Made by a program: the position numbers and the translations under genes. Below are positions 21,366 through 32,070 of a stretch of DNA of 64,000 bases, in pieces. This stretch comes from Datura wrightii (Eukaryota; Streptophyta; Magnoliopsida; Solanales; Solanaceae), in the NCBI GenBank assembly GCA_035772735.1, contig JASDFA010000010.1, forward strand, positions 121,036,001 to 121,100,000, in the 5' to 3' direction. Position 1 is the stretch's first letter, and each line of letters begins with the position of its first letter. The notes under the pieces were generated by a model that worked only from the letters and a program-made list of their open reading frames with translations, was not told the DNA's origin and made no database searches.

Positions 21366-24300
21366 TGTCGCGCCCCATTTTTCCCTCGCGAAAAAGCGGG
21401 ACCCAACATGTGACGTCTCTTAAGGGTGGAAAAGGAGAGTCGCCACCTAACGAATTAAAGGTGCGTTAGGTCACCATTCTAAACTAATTTGATTCGTAAG
21501 TTACCAAAGTTCGGGTAAGGGCTTTAGTTACCTCGAAAGGAAGGTGTTAGGCACCTTTCGAGGTCCACAAATGTGGTTTCCGGCCGTACTCATTAAATGG
21601 GGATTATCTAAGTGATCAAATAAAGTCGATTTTAACTTATGTATTTAACTAAATTGATAAAAGAATAAATAATAATTAAATAAATAATTAAAATTTAAAC
21701 AAGCAAGTAGGAAGAAATTTGAGCAAACTAAAATCTAAAATAAGTTTATCAATAAGTACGAAAATTGTGTAAATAACAAAACAGAATAATTTATTAAAAT
21801 CCACATACTAAACAAACAAATAAATATTATTTTAATTGTGGGGCCGAACCTCATAGAGGCGCCTACGTATCCCTTAAGGGAATCAGGCCGAACGTAGTTC
21901 TTCTTTTTCATTTTAACCTAACAGGATCACCCCGTGCGACTAAAATAATATTTCGCAACCTATTAAGGTTACTCATATTATTCAGCGGGCACAGACTATC
22001 ATTTCCCACTACCCGCCTGATTAATTGATTATTGACTTAAAGCGTTTCTAGGTGACAAAGCTATCATCCTAGTATTTGCCTACCCGTCCCAAGCCTAATG
22101 TCCAAGAGGCGCTGGACAACTAATTTGGAGTTGGGATTCTAGAATTCTAGGGTTAATAAAGGCGATTAACGTCAAGCAAAACAAATAATAATTTGAAAAT
22201 AAATAATTAGCATAAAGGGTTTATGTTAGCCTCCATATTGATCTCTTATGCGCAAGATTTCCTAAACAAATATAAATGAATCAAATGGGCATAATCTTTA
22301 ACATGCGAATGTCAGATTTAAACAAGTAGCAGGTATTTTGACAATCTTAATGGACATAAAGAGATGAATGTCTGATATTAAAAATATTAAAATGCAAATG
22401 TTAGATCTAAATATGCAGCCAATAACATGATATACTTGGGGAAGATTCCTAGAAGATGAGGACTTAAAGTTCCTAATACATGGATACCAGAATGATGCAG
22501 CCTGTTTGACAAAACGCATGTGGGATGAGAGATACTCTTTAGGTAGGGATTTTTTGTAATATACGCATGAGGCAGTTCCTATGAACATAGTTTCTATAGA
22601 CTGAAACAAATATAAGGTCTTTGCATAAATATCAATAAGGAGTAAACAGACAACCGAGGTATTTTTAACAACTTGAAAGAACATGTCCCTATTACCACTT
22701 TAATATATTCAGGCGTAAACATGCAAAGTTAATGATCAAAAATTTTATAATGCCAAAAAAAAAAACTTATGATATTTCTATAAGCACATTCACGGATTCA
22801 CTAATTATAGACTAATTTATGACATGTTATCATATAAACGGATTTAATAAATTAGTGACAAACCGATGAGAAACTTATGATTTATGCTGAACTTATTGTG
22901 TGGCAATATGAGCTACAATTATTGTTAAAACAATGATTTAACAAGGACGATCATACGCATTGTTCCCATAAATTGGTTTCAAGTTGTGTTAAATTATAAT
23001 GTCTATAGGCATGTTTTCAAAGTATTGATATCCTATACGCATGCTTTCTAGCAAAATAATCATGTTCATATTAATCCTATTGAGCATAGTATCTAATGTC
23101 ACATATGTTATCGAAATCCTATAGTCATGATTTCTAGGCGAAATTAGTAGTTAAAGCAAAAACATACAATCCCCACCCCCAAACCCCATTCTACTATTAT
23201 TAGTGTTTGTTTACATTGTTACATATTGACAGAAAATAAATACATCACGATGAAAATAAATAAATAAATAAACTGGCTGAGTATAAACCTTCCGATCCCG
23301 ACAGACTCTTCGCTCCCAACCTGTTAAGCAAAACGGTTAATTAATACAAAAGCAAAGAAACAATGATCGGAACCTGAATTCGACACGTCAAGATCACGAG
23401 GATCTCTTGGATCCCGAGCAGTGCTCGTGTCGAAAATGGAAGCGAAGTATAAAAAGAATAGATTAATATTAAGTATGGCAGTCCCTCCTTTTCTTTCACT
23501 GTTCGCCCCCCCTTTTGAAGGAATGTAGAGACTCTACTTATATCCTCCATAAAAGGCATTCCACTAACGAATAAAAAGGGAAGTAAAATATTTAATAAAA
23601 TCAATCTAGGAATATTTTTCCTTAATTAAGGATAGATGAAACAATTAATGATAATGGTAATGAGAAATTTCCATAAGAAAACATGTATTAAATTAGTTGA
23701 GGGAAAAGAAAGCAATCAGCTCCTTTTTTCAGAATGATTTAACATAAATAACATATACTCCAACGGTCAAGGATAGAATATCTGGAAGGTCTAGCAGTAA
23801 AGTCCTTTCTTTTCATTATAATCGAATCAATCAAATGTAAATGAATCATAGTTTACTAAATTAAAAAGAATCATTTAAGGAAGGAATTTAATCGATTGAA
23901 GGTAAATAAAGCATGTATTCTAATCTGGGGGATATAGGAAAGGAATGTCAATCATATTGTTTGAAGAAGGCGGAATCAAATTTGGAGCAAAATATCTTCA
24001 TCTTACCAAAAATATTTAAATACTGAAACTAATATTAATCACATAAATACGATATTATAAGTTAACATAATTAGCATAGTTAAGGTTAATGTGAATCGAA
24101 GTTGACTAAATACAGAATCAATACCAAGGTTATCATACTTTGCATCAAGATAATATAAAATAGAATACGGGAGTTAATGCAGTCACATACGAGAGCTAAT
24201 CAGAGAAAGGGGCGCCATTGATTTAATTAAAGAACAACGAGCATGTTAACAACTTTGTTGAGAATTATCAGAATAGGTAAATACTAGATTGTTATGTAAG

Positions 24301-24849
24301 TAGTAAGGTAATTTCAAAGGGAAAGTAAAGACAATCACTCAAAGGAGTTTTAAAATCAACTTCTGCACAATTTTAAAAATCCAGGATAATAACGAAACAG
24401 ACTTTGTAAGGGAAATATAATCTCACAGTAGCATATGAATACAAAGAGGCAAACATTTTCAGAAACAGCAAATGAATAAAGAATAATGAGACTGATACAA
24501 TATGCATAATAATATGAATAAATTGAATAAAACTAATACTCAGAATTCTGTGAATTCCAGGTTTGCCGGTTCATAGAGCAAAGGATTAATTAGGAGAGTG
24601 GAAGGAAGAAGAAAAGAGTATGTACATATAAACCATGAATCATATTGGTTTTAAATCCATTCGAACATCAATTTTAACATGCTAATCAAGGGAACAGACA
24701 AATAAAACAAGAACAGTTACAGCTAAAGACGTCAACGAACATAATTAACTCCAGATTAATTTGGTGTAAATAATAATAATAATATATAATAATAAAGAAA
24801 AATGATGAAGAGTAGTAAGAATGTTTGACTTATCCAAACCATGAAAGAA

Positions 24850-24895
<46 letters not shown>

Positions 24896-25944
24896 TAACT
24901 AGAGGGACAACATCTGATTGTTTCACGGTAGTGGTGTTAAAGAAAAAGACGGAGCAGTGGCCGGATCCGGAAGTGCAGCAGATTTGAGTTTGGCTGTGGC
25001 TTGTCGGAAATGGTGGAAGTAGATGAGGCGGGGAAGAAAAGAAAGGTGCGGCGGTTGTCATATTTTCTGGTGGTGGCCGGAGGGTGATTGGTCGGAGAAG
25101 ACGAAGGAGAGCCGGCTGTGGGTGTTGTTTTTTCGGGTTGTTGGTCGGCCGGAGGTTGCATGTGGTCGTTGGGAAGAGGGAGATGGAGGAGATGGAGAGA
25201 GGGAGGCTGCCGGCAGTGAAGAAAAAAGAGAGAGGAGGTCGGCGGAGGCGTATTGTTTTTTCGGCGTGACAGTGTGGCGGCCGGAGTAGGGGGAAGGAGA
25301 AGAGGTATGCGGCTGTTTGGTTGTTGCTTTGGGTGCTCGCCGGAATTAATGGAAGTTGGAGAAAAGCGAATGGGGAGCGAGAGAAGGAGACCGGATTGGG
25401 GGTGGAGGATAGGAAGGCGCGACTGTTGCTTATTGGTGATGCGAGGGTGGTCGCCGGCGACAGGAGCAGCGAGTGGAAGGGGAGAAGGGTGTTGTTTTCG
25501 GCCGAGGTGGGTTTGGGTGCCGGCAGTTGCTCCGCCGGTGGAAGGGAAAAGAGGGGAGAAAGCCGTGGTATTGGAGGTTCGCTGGAAAAAATGGAGGTTT
25601 TTCGACGGGTTGCCGGAGTTTATGGTTATACAGTGGCTCGATGGTCGGAGGAGAAAAGGACGAGGGTGAAGGGAGAGGGGTCCGGCGGCCGTTCGGTGTG
25701 TTATCGGTGGTCGGCGATGGGAAGAGGGAAGAGGGAAGAGGGACAGAGGGGCGGCTGCTAGGGTTAGGTGAGGGGAGGAAAATGAAAAGTCTTTCAGGGT
25801 TTTTGGGGTAGGTTAGGTAAATAAGGAAGTATATTAGGGATTTAATATGAGCCGTTAGATTAGGTGAGATGGACGGCTAAGATTAGATTTAGTTAATGGG
25901 TCAGGTTGCGGGTTATGGAGCGGGTCGCGGGTATTTGAGTTGGC
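21366..25944 (-). repeat. 5' LTR of element G, start deleted
   Basis: This copy matches 9450-14017 with few differences but stops at 25944, so the 723 bp equivalent to 14018-14740 are missing. That missing part includes the TGTTGACACCC start. The TA microsatellite is longer than in the other LTR (24855-24888). The structured motif copy at 21844-21900 has a perfect CCCTTAAGGG inner stem. Open frames at 25253-25669 and 25321-25761 parallel those of the other LTR and are not genes. Confidence 0.88.
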
Positions 25945-26912
25945 AACAAAAACAGCCCTTTCGACCCTGAAGACACTCTCCTGGATGGTGTTTGCCATAC
26001 TTAGGGCAAGTTGGGTAGCAATTTCTAGTGTCATAGCTCTGGGGATGAGAGCCAAATGCTCCATCTCTTTGATCCTTGCGGGATTGAAAAGTAGGGGCAC
26101 TGGCTGAACAGGGTGTTAGAGCCCACTGCTGCTTCTATGGGCGGCTACTACCACCAAATCTCTGATGGCCATATCTCCCGCTCCAAATCATTTAATTTTT
26201 CTGCCTCAATTTGTTGGGCATGAACTATGAGACTAGAGAGAACGATGTCCGTGATAAGCATTGATGTCCTACACTCCTTAAGGACCAAATTTGAAATGCC
26301 ATTCACAAACTTCAACATGCGAGCCCTTGGCTCGACTACCATCTATGAAGCATATTTAGACAACCTGGTGAACTCAGTGCATATTCTTCTACAATACTAT
26401 TGCCCTGCTTCAGGTTCATGAATTCTGCCACCTTTGCCACTCTGAGTTCCCGAGGGATGAATTTTTCTAGGAAGCCTGTAGTGAACTCCTCCTATTCCAC
26501 CGGTCCTGCTCCCGTTGGTCTCCCCTCCTTTCATTGTTCGTACTAGATCTGGGCTACCACTTTAAGTTGGTAGGCACCCAAGTTGGCACTCTTCGAGGAA
26601 CTAACACCCATAATACGAGTGATCTTTTTAATCTCATCCACGAACTCCTGTGGGTCCTCTCCCGCCTTATCGGTGGAAATCTGAAGGGTTTATCTGAGTG
26701 AAGTCCAAAACTCAGGCAGCTGCTACGGACCAATTATTGTTAATTGGAAACACCTACTGGTTCACCTGGTTGGTAACTATCTATGCGAACAGCTGGATAG
26801 CCGCCCTAAACTCTACGGTGGACACTGAGTCGTCTTGAGGGGCAACTAGAGCTGGTGGGGCGGGTTGGTGAACGTTATCATCCCTTCTTCCATTACCACG
26901 TCGTGGAGGCAT
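25945..26912 (-). pseudogene. gag of element A
   Basis: Reading starts at a Met at about 26912 with MPPRRGNGRRDD, a typical start for Tekay-type gag, and passes through STVEFRAAIQLFA. A TAG follows, where relatives have Gln, and then IVTNQVN. Fragments of the capsid region follow in shifting frames. The 3' end reaches the first zinc-binding segment, with CPKYGKHHPGEC and then GCFCC, where it is cut by the truncated LTR of element G. The rest of the zinc region and linker, roughly 55 residues by comparison with element E, is missing before the reading resumes at 9449. The start is inferred from similarity to the gag of E. Confidence 0.8.
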
Positions 26913-27112
26913 GATTCACTTAAACAAAATAGAGCACGAGTTAGGAGGACGATTCTGGAATTGAGTTTCAATGCACGATAAAGAGTATGAACAAAAGGGG
27001 GTTTTCCTAATAACATCTCATAGCCTCCCTATCATAAGTGTGGCGCGCTTCACACCCATGAAAAGGACTCTACTCGATGCGGTTTTCAGACATACAAGGA
27101 TACTCTAAACCA

Positions 27113-27125
27113 GGCTTTGATACCA
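27113..27125 (-). other. Primer-binding site of element A
   Basis: On the minus strand this reads TGGTATCAAAGCC, four bases beyond the LTR end. It is the initiator tRNA-Met type site, as in E and D. Confidence 0.75.
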
Positions 27126-27129
27126 AGTT

Positions 27130-27800
27130 TTTCATGCCCCGAGTCTACACCCTGGACGGAACACGGTACTTGAAGTAACATGTAATCCCAAGTCAACCCC
27201 TGATCTATTGTAAGACTTGCATTCTGAGTAAACATATATAACAAAATCTTTAAACTAGAATATAAAACATTTGTGAGAATAAAGCTAAATCATAAAGTTT
27301 AAAAGCATCTGATCAAAACTGAAAGTCTAACACCACATCTGTGTCTGAAAGACACTACAACTAATGAGTTGCTGGGGAAATCCCCCAACTAACTCTAAGT
27401 CTAGATAAAAGAAAATAGAATTGAATGAAATGATCTTCGTCCTTGAAGGATGTGAACTCACCAATGGTGCAGCTGGAATCTTCTGAGAGTGATTTACTAA
27501 TTAAGCTATGACTGAGATCCTGCAGCTGTATCATAAAATGATACAACATAAAATGTATGCATAAGTACTTTGAATGTCCTGAGTAAGTGAGAGAAACCAT
27601 ACACAAGGAATACAAATGCTGAACAGAAAAGACATGTAATGACCAACTGAAACTGCTAAAACTGAATAACTAAAATGAACTAAGATGGTCTAAATGACCC
27701 TGTCTGATGGTTAAGGACATGCCCTAAATCTGAGATACTAATATGAAGTACCTCACTGAATTGAGCTGGCTAGTGGGAGAGTCTATAACCGACATATAAC
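27130..27800 (-). repeat. 5' LTR of element A, part 1
   Basis: This is the 3' end of the antisense 5' LTR. The terminal TGACA is mutated to TGAAA (plus strand TTTCA at 27130). It holds the conserved hairpin TGTATCAT/ATGATACA at 27527-27545. At 27800 it is interrupted by element H and resumes at 47633. With one copy of the 5-bp duplication removed, the join lines up base for base with the LTR of C near 51078-51120. Confidence 0.85.
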
Positions 27801-29364
27801 TGATGAGTTCATAATTTACCAACTCATTAGGCTCTTAAACTTGAGTTTTTTCTTTGTTTTTGAGTTGATCATATGGATTTTATGCCCTTTTTTATTTTGT
27901 TGTATGCAGATACCTAAATATGTAGAAAAGAGCAAAAATGGAGCAAGAAGAAGGAGTAAGAGCAAATCGGCAGTCCACCGATACAAATCGATGAAACGCT
28001 GGCGAAAGGCTGATTATCACTGTCTCTGAGAAAAAATGTCACCGGCGAATCACAAGTTGTCAATGGCGGCTCGCCGGTCCAATCGTCGAAAGGCACCCAA
28101 TTTTCTGGAAAGAAGCATAAAGATCTGGCGGTTCACTAATTAGTATGGGCTAAACTCCGAATGAACTGCCAATGCTCACCGGAGTTGAGCGATGGCTCAG
28201 ATACGCACCCGACAGTTCACGAATTGGGACCGGTGTCTCCGCCAAGTCCATAACGGTGCTCAGGGGTATAATTGTCCAGACGGGAAAAAAATAAAAGATG
28301 CCCTACTTTCCAGGATATAAATATCAGATAAAGTACTATGTCCTAGCATATAGATAGGGAGACAGAGAGAGCAGAGCATAACACATCATTGTTTCCCTTT
28401 TCATCTTTAGAACATTCTCTTAGCAAAGAAAGGAAGATTTTGATTGGTAAACTTGGAAAAAGTACTCTTCTCCATTTTTTATTTTAAATAGTAAGTTACA
28501 GCCATTGTTGGAGACTATTTTGTGAATTTGATTTTACTACTCTTGCTATTAAATTCAATGAAGTTATTGATGAATGTGCTTTTGAATTTCTTAATCATGA
28601 GTAGCTAAATCATTAACCAGAGGTATGTAATGATGAATACTTAATTAGAATGGGTATTTCTAGAGTCATCTTCATATTGTTTAAATAAGTGTAAATATGT
28701 TAGATTCTCTTCAATCTATAAAAGGAAGATCCATTGATTATGATATGGGTCTATTTATTCTTGCTTCATTGTTGCTTGTAAAAGAATAATTAAGTATTGG
28801 AAGAGAATTTATTAGTGAGTATGGATGAGAGATTGTGAAATTGAGCTAGAAATAGTTAAAATTGCAGTCTCATTCCTCATTAGTAGCTAATAGCTAGATA
28901 TTAGTGTAGCTGCTAATCCAAATCTAATTGGGTTGAGCTAAATCATGGCTAGAGGTTTGACAAAACTCTAGTAAGAGGTAGTTATAAGGCTAAAAAGCTG
29001 TCACTTCCCGAGATTATTTACACTTATTGAACTTATAAGATGACCTAGCATGTCCTGATCTAGTTAGTATATCATCTACAGCACACCTCTAGTCTTTCAC
29101 ACTCTTGTTGACAACTTTGCTAAATCTTGCTATTTTATTCCACTAAATTACCAAGTACAATTCGTTGCAAATTTCACTTCCCCTAATTTATTTGTTTATA
29201 GGTAACTCTATGTCGTGAAAACTAACCTCAATATCTCAACTGACACATGTAACTATCATTCATTGGTCCTTGTGGGATTCGACCCCGACACTCGTTGGGT
29301 TACTTGTTTTGATACTTCGGTTGTGAATATTCTTTGCATGAAGGATATATTTTGAACATTATCA
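27801..29364 (+). repeat. 5' LTR of element H
   Basis: This LTR is 1564 bp and starts TGATGAGTTC with ATTTACCAACTCATTAGGCT just inside. It ends ATTATCA. The shared start is clear (27801-27895 versus 31726-31820). The shared end is the GTGGGATTCGACCC block at 29272 versus 47533, after which the two ends diverge strongly. The word GGCGAAA recurs. A tract near 28340-28480 looks promoter-like or leader-like. Confidence 0.75.
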
Positions 29365-29368
29365 AAGA

Positions 29369-29386
29369 TAGTGCCATTTCTAGGGA
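29369..29386 (+). other. Decayed primer-binding site of element H
   Basis: TAGTGCCATTTCTAGGGA aligns with the Athila/Tat tRNA-Asp site TGGCGCCGTTGCCGGGGA at 12 of 18 positions. Five of the six differences are C to T or G to A transitions. It lies four bases after the LTR end. Confidence 0.65.
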
Positions 29387-31711
29387 ATTGAGTTGTGATA
29401 AGACACTAGTTAATTATTAATTAAAACTTGCTTTGCATCTTGTTTTGCATCATGTTTGTTTTATTTCATTTTACTTCACGTGGTGTTGTCTTTGAGTGTT
29501 GCAGGGTTGAATGGGGTATGGAATGTGTTGAAAAGTGGAGAAAAATTGAGGAACCGGCATTAGACCGGCGAAATGCAAGTCGAAAGACACGAAAGGCCAG
29601 TTTAGTGCAGACTATGACCAGAATACCTGGAATTCAGAAGGAGCAGTTCGACATTCCACTGGCGAAATGTCGGTGACAACCTGCGAAACACAAGTGTCAA
29701 TTGTATGTCATATAGTTCTAATAAAAACGTCTCCATTCGTCCAGGGAGTTCTTTCACCCATTTCTTCCTTATTGTGTGCCACTTTGTGCCTCAAAGATAA
29801 TGTTTCTTTTGTTTTTCTTTTGTTTTTCTTTAGTTTATGTGTTTTGTGTTTGATGTTTAGTTGGAGGATGAAGTCTGAGTAATCCCCTTGCGAGTGATAT
29901 ATGATATGGCCCTATGATGGATTGGGTAGTGGCATTCTTAAGGGAAAATAAGCATCACTTTCTAGTAGTATCGCCTTCGTAGACAGTAGTATTTGAATAA
30001 ACTCCAAGGGTTTTATTTATACTACGGTTCTTTCCCAAGGAGCGATTTCTTTGTCTTTTCTTTTTGTTGTCAAACCGGGTTGGCACTTTCCAATGATAGA
30101 TTAAGACGCGACTTTCTTAAGGGGAAATGTCAAGTCTAGAGTCGTGTGAGTCTTTTTTTCACTTTTCTGATGAGGTACCACCAACAATTCTTGCTTGGTA
30201 TTGTGCATGAGAGTTGAAAAGAAAAGAGGGGTATCTAAATGTGAAAATGAGCACTCTCTTGTCATGAATTATATATTCCTTGTTTGTCTTGTTGATTCAT
30301 AACTAGCTCGTTAATAGTCATCCTTTTAATGTTACAAAGGAAGTGTGTGAACTCCTTGGATTGTAATGCCTTGTGTGGTGAGGTTTTTGGCTTAATTCTT
30401 GTGTATGCATAATTGTCTAGAACTTTCTCTAAGTGTGATTCAAGGCAAAATGATAGATAGGGCTTCACTTAGAACATGATATTAGGCCCTCGTTTGTTAG
30501 CCACTTCACCCAAAATCACCTCCTTAAACATCTTCTGTTGTTAGCCATTATTGATCCCTTTTTAACCTTTTTCTTGGAAACCACATTACAAGCCTAATGA
30601 CCCTTTTTAATCCCTCTCTTTAGCACCCATCCTACCTAATTCCTAGTGATGATAGAATTAAAAAAAAGGGGCTTCAAGCCCAATAAATGGGGAGAGATAA
30701 GGAACTGAGTGTGGAATGAGGCAGAAGCCTAAATTTGGGTGTTTGCTAGAAAAAGGGGAGACATAAGAGCTTCAATTTGAGGTAGCATTACATTGTGATC
30801 AAAATGCATAAAATGATAGATTGAGAATTCTTTGTTATTCAAAAGTGAAAAAAAATTGTAAATTGTTGCTACCTCTTGCTTAGATAAGACTAATTGTGAG
30901 ATCCAAAGAAGTTACAAGGAGGAGCATTGAGAAATGAAAGCCAAAGATGATGAAATAGGAGAAATAAGGTGAAGTTATTGAAAGGAGTTGATTGGAGGTT
31001 AAAAATGTTCATAAAAGGCATTAGAGAGGTTCTAGTCACTAGAGCTAAATATTTATCCTACCCTTACCCCTAGCCTTCATTATGACCCGCAAGTCCTAGT
31101 TGATTTTTAGTGCAGCAACACTACATTAGTGGTGATATACATGACGAGCAAGCTTATGGGTCAATTTGTATACACTTGAATTTCTTTTGTGAGAGTGAGT
31201 GCACTCGACTTATCTTATAATCCCTATGTGTAAAATGTTCAAAAATGTAGGGGATTCTCTCTTCTTGTGAGTGGCATCCTTTCGTTGGAGTACATGCTTA
31301 AAATTATTTTCAAAGAGAGGTATGATTAAGGCAAGCAGGTTGCGATCTTTAAGGCAAGCTTTGAATGTGAATTGTCAATGACTAGAGATGCTCTTTGAAC
31401 TTGTTTTGATGATCTATGCCCCTGCTTGAATGAAATGAATGCATGCAGATGTGTTTAATGATTGTGGTCACCTATTGAACTCTGTGCAATATGGTTTGAG
31501 TCTTTTCTTTTTTCTTGACTTGGTGTATAATGTTTGGAGTTGTCTTGTGGATTGATGATTTTTTTTACAAATACCATAGTGCCCTAATCTTTAGCAATTT
31601 CCTCTTGTGCAAGAATATCTTGATTGGCCCTTGATGCAAGAACTCATGTATAGCATGTTGTTCATTTGCTCAACTGTAAATAATTGCATTACTCGAGGAC
31701 AAGCAATGGTT
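29387..31711. other. Non-coding interior of element H
   Basis: There are 2.3 kb without gag or pol. Small frames at 29428-29676, 29667-29882 and 30262-30468 have no domain I recognise. GGCGAAATG words near 29567 and 29661 echo words in the LTRs, so part of this may be LTR-derived. Near the end ACTCGAGGACAAGCAATGG (31690-31708) matches a sequence commonly seen just before the PPT in Athila/Tat elements. Confidence 0.6.
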
Positions 31712-31725
31712 CAAGTTTGGGGGTT
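31712..31725 (+). other. Polypurine tract of element H
   Basis: CAAGTTTGGGGGTT lies directly before the TGATGAG LTR start and is the typical Athila/Tat form. Confidence 0.7.
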
Positions 31726-32070
31726 TGATGAGTTAGAAATTTACCAACTCATTAGGCTCCTAAGCATGAGTTTTCGCCTACGTTTCGAGTCATTTATGTG
31801 GATTTTATGCCCTTTCTCTTGAATTCTTTGTAGGTATTTCATGCGAGTAGAGAAAGAATGTAATCGAGCAAAACACATGGAATTTAAGAAGAAATTTGAT
31901 GAGTTAGCATACGAAGGAGAGGAGGCAAAGATAAGGAAGATTTGAGCTCAAAAAGAGGTGCAAGGACGTGCTTTGAATCATCAAAGCGCGGATCTGGAAG
32001 GGCGAAACGCAGGCGAAATGCCGAAACCACTGCCCAGACCGGCTATTCAACCAGAACTTCATGGAATGAC
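31726..32070 (+). repeat. 3' LTR of element H, part 1
   Basis: This starts TGATGAGTTA and shares its first 95 bases with the 5' LTR at clearly reduced identity. It is cut at 32070 by element E and continues at 46440. The last five bases, ATGAC, are the left target duplication of E. Confidence 0.75.

Larger units (their letters stand above)
9450..25944 (-). mobile_element. Element G: giant gag-only LTR retrotransposon
   Basis: This minus-strand element has a 5.3-kb 3' LTR (9450-14740), a 6.6-kb interior and a 5' LTR truncated at its start (21366-25944). Its primer site TGGCGACTCTGCTGGGGA is of the kind seen in Tat/Ogre-type elements. The interior has one gag gene and no recognisable protease, reverse transcriptase, RNase H or integrase. 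That matches non-autonomous gag-only elements of the TR-GAG kind and would require pol supplied in trans. The two LTRs differ at only about one or two bases per hundred by eye. It interrupts the gag of element A. Confidence 0.85.

Noticed and set aside
29428..29882. Frames of 82 and 71 codons in H as remnants of gag
   Set aside because: No gag motif or zinc knuckle is present, and the DNA contains words shared with the LTRs of H, so LTR-derived sequence is more likely.
30160..30200. CTGATGAG at about 30165 as a hammerhead ribozyme core
   Set aside because: No GAAAC partner or flanking stems at the required spacing. The same word at 27800 is simply the LTR start of H.
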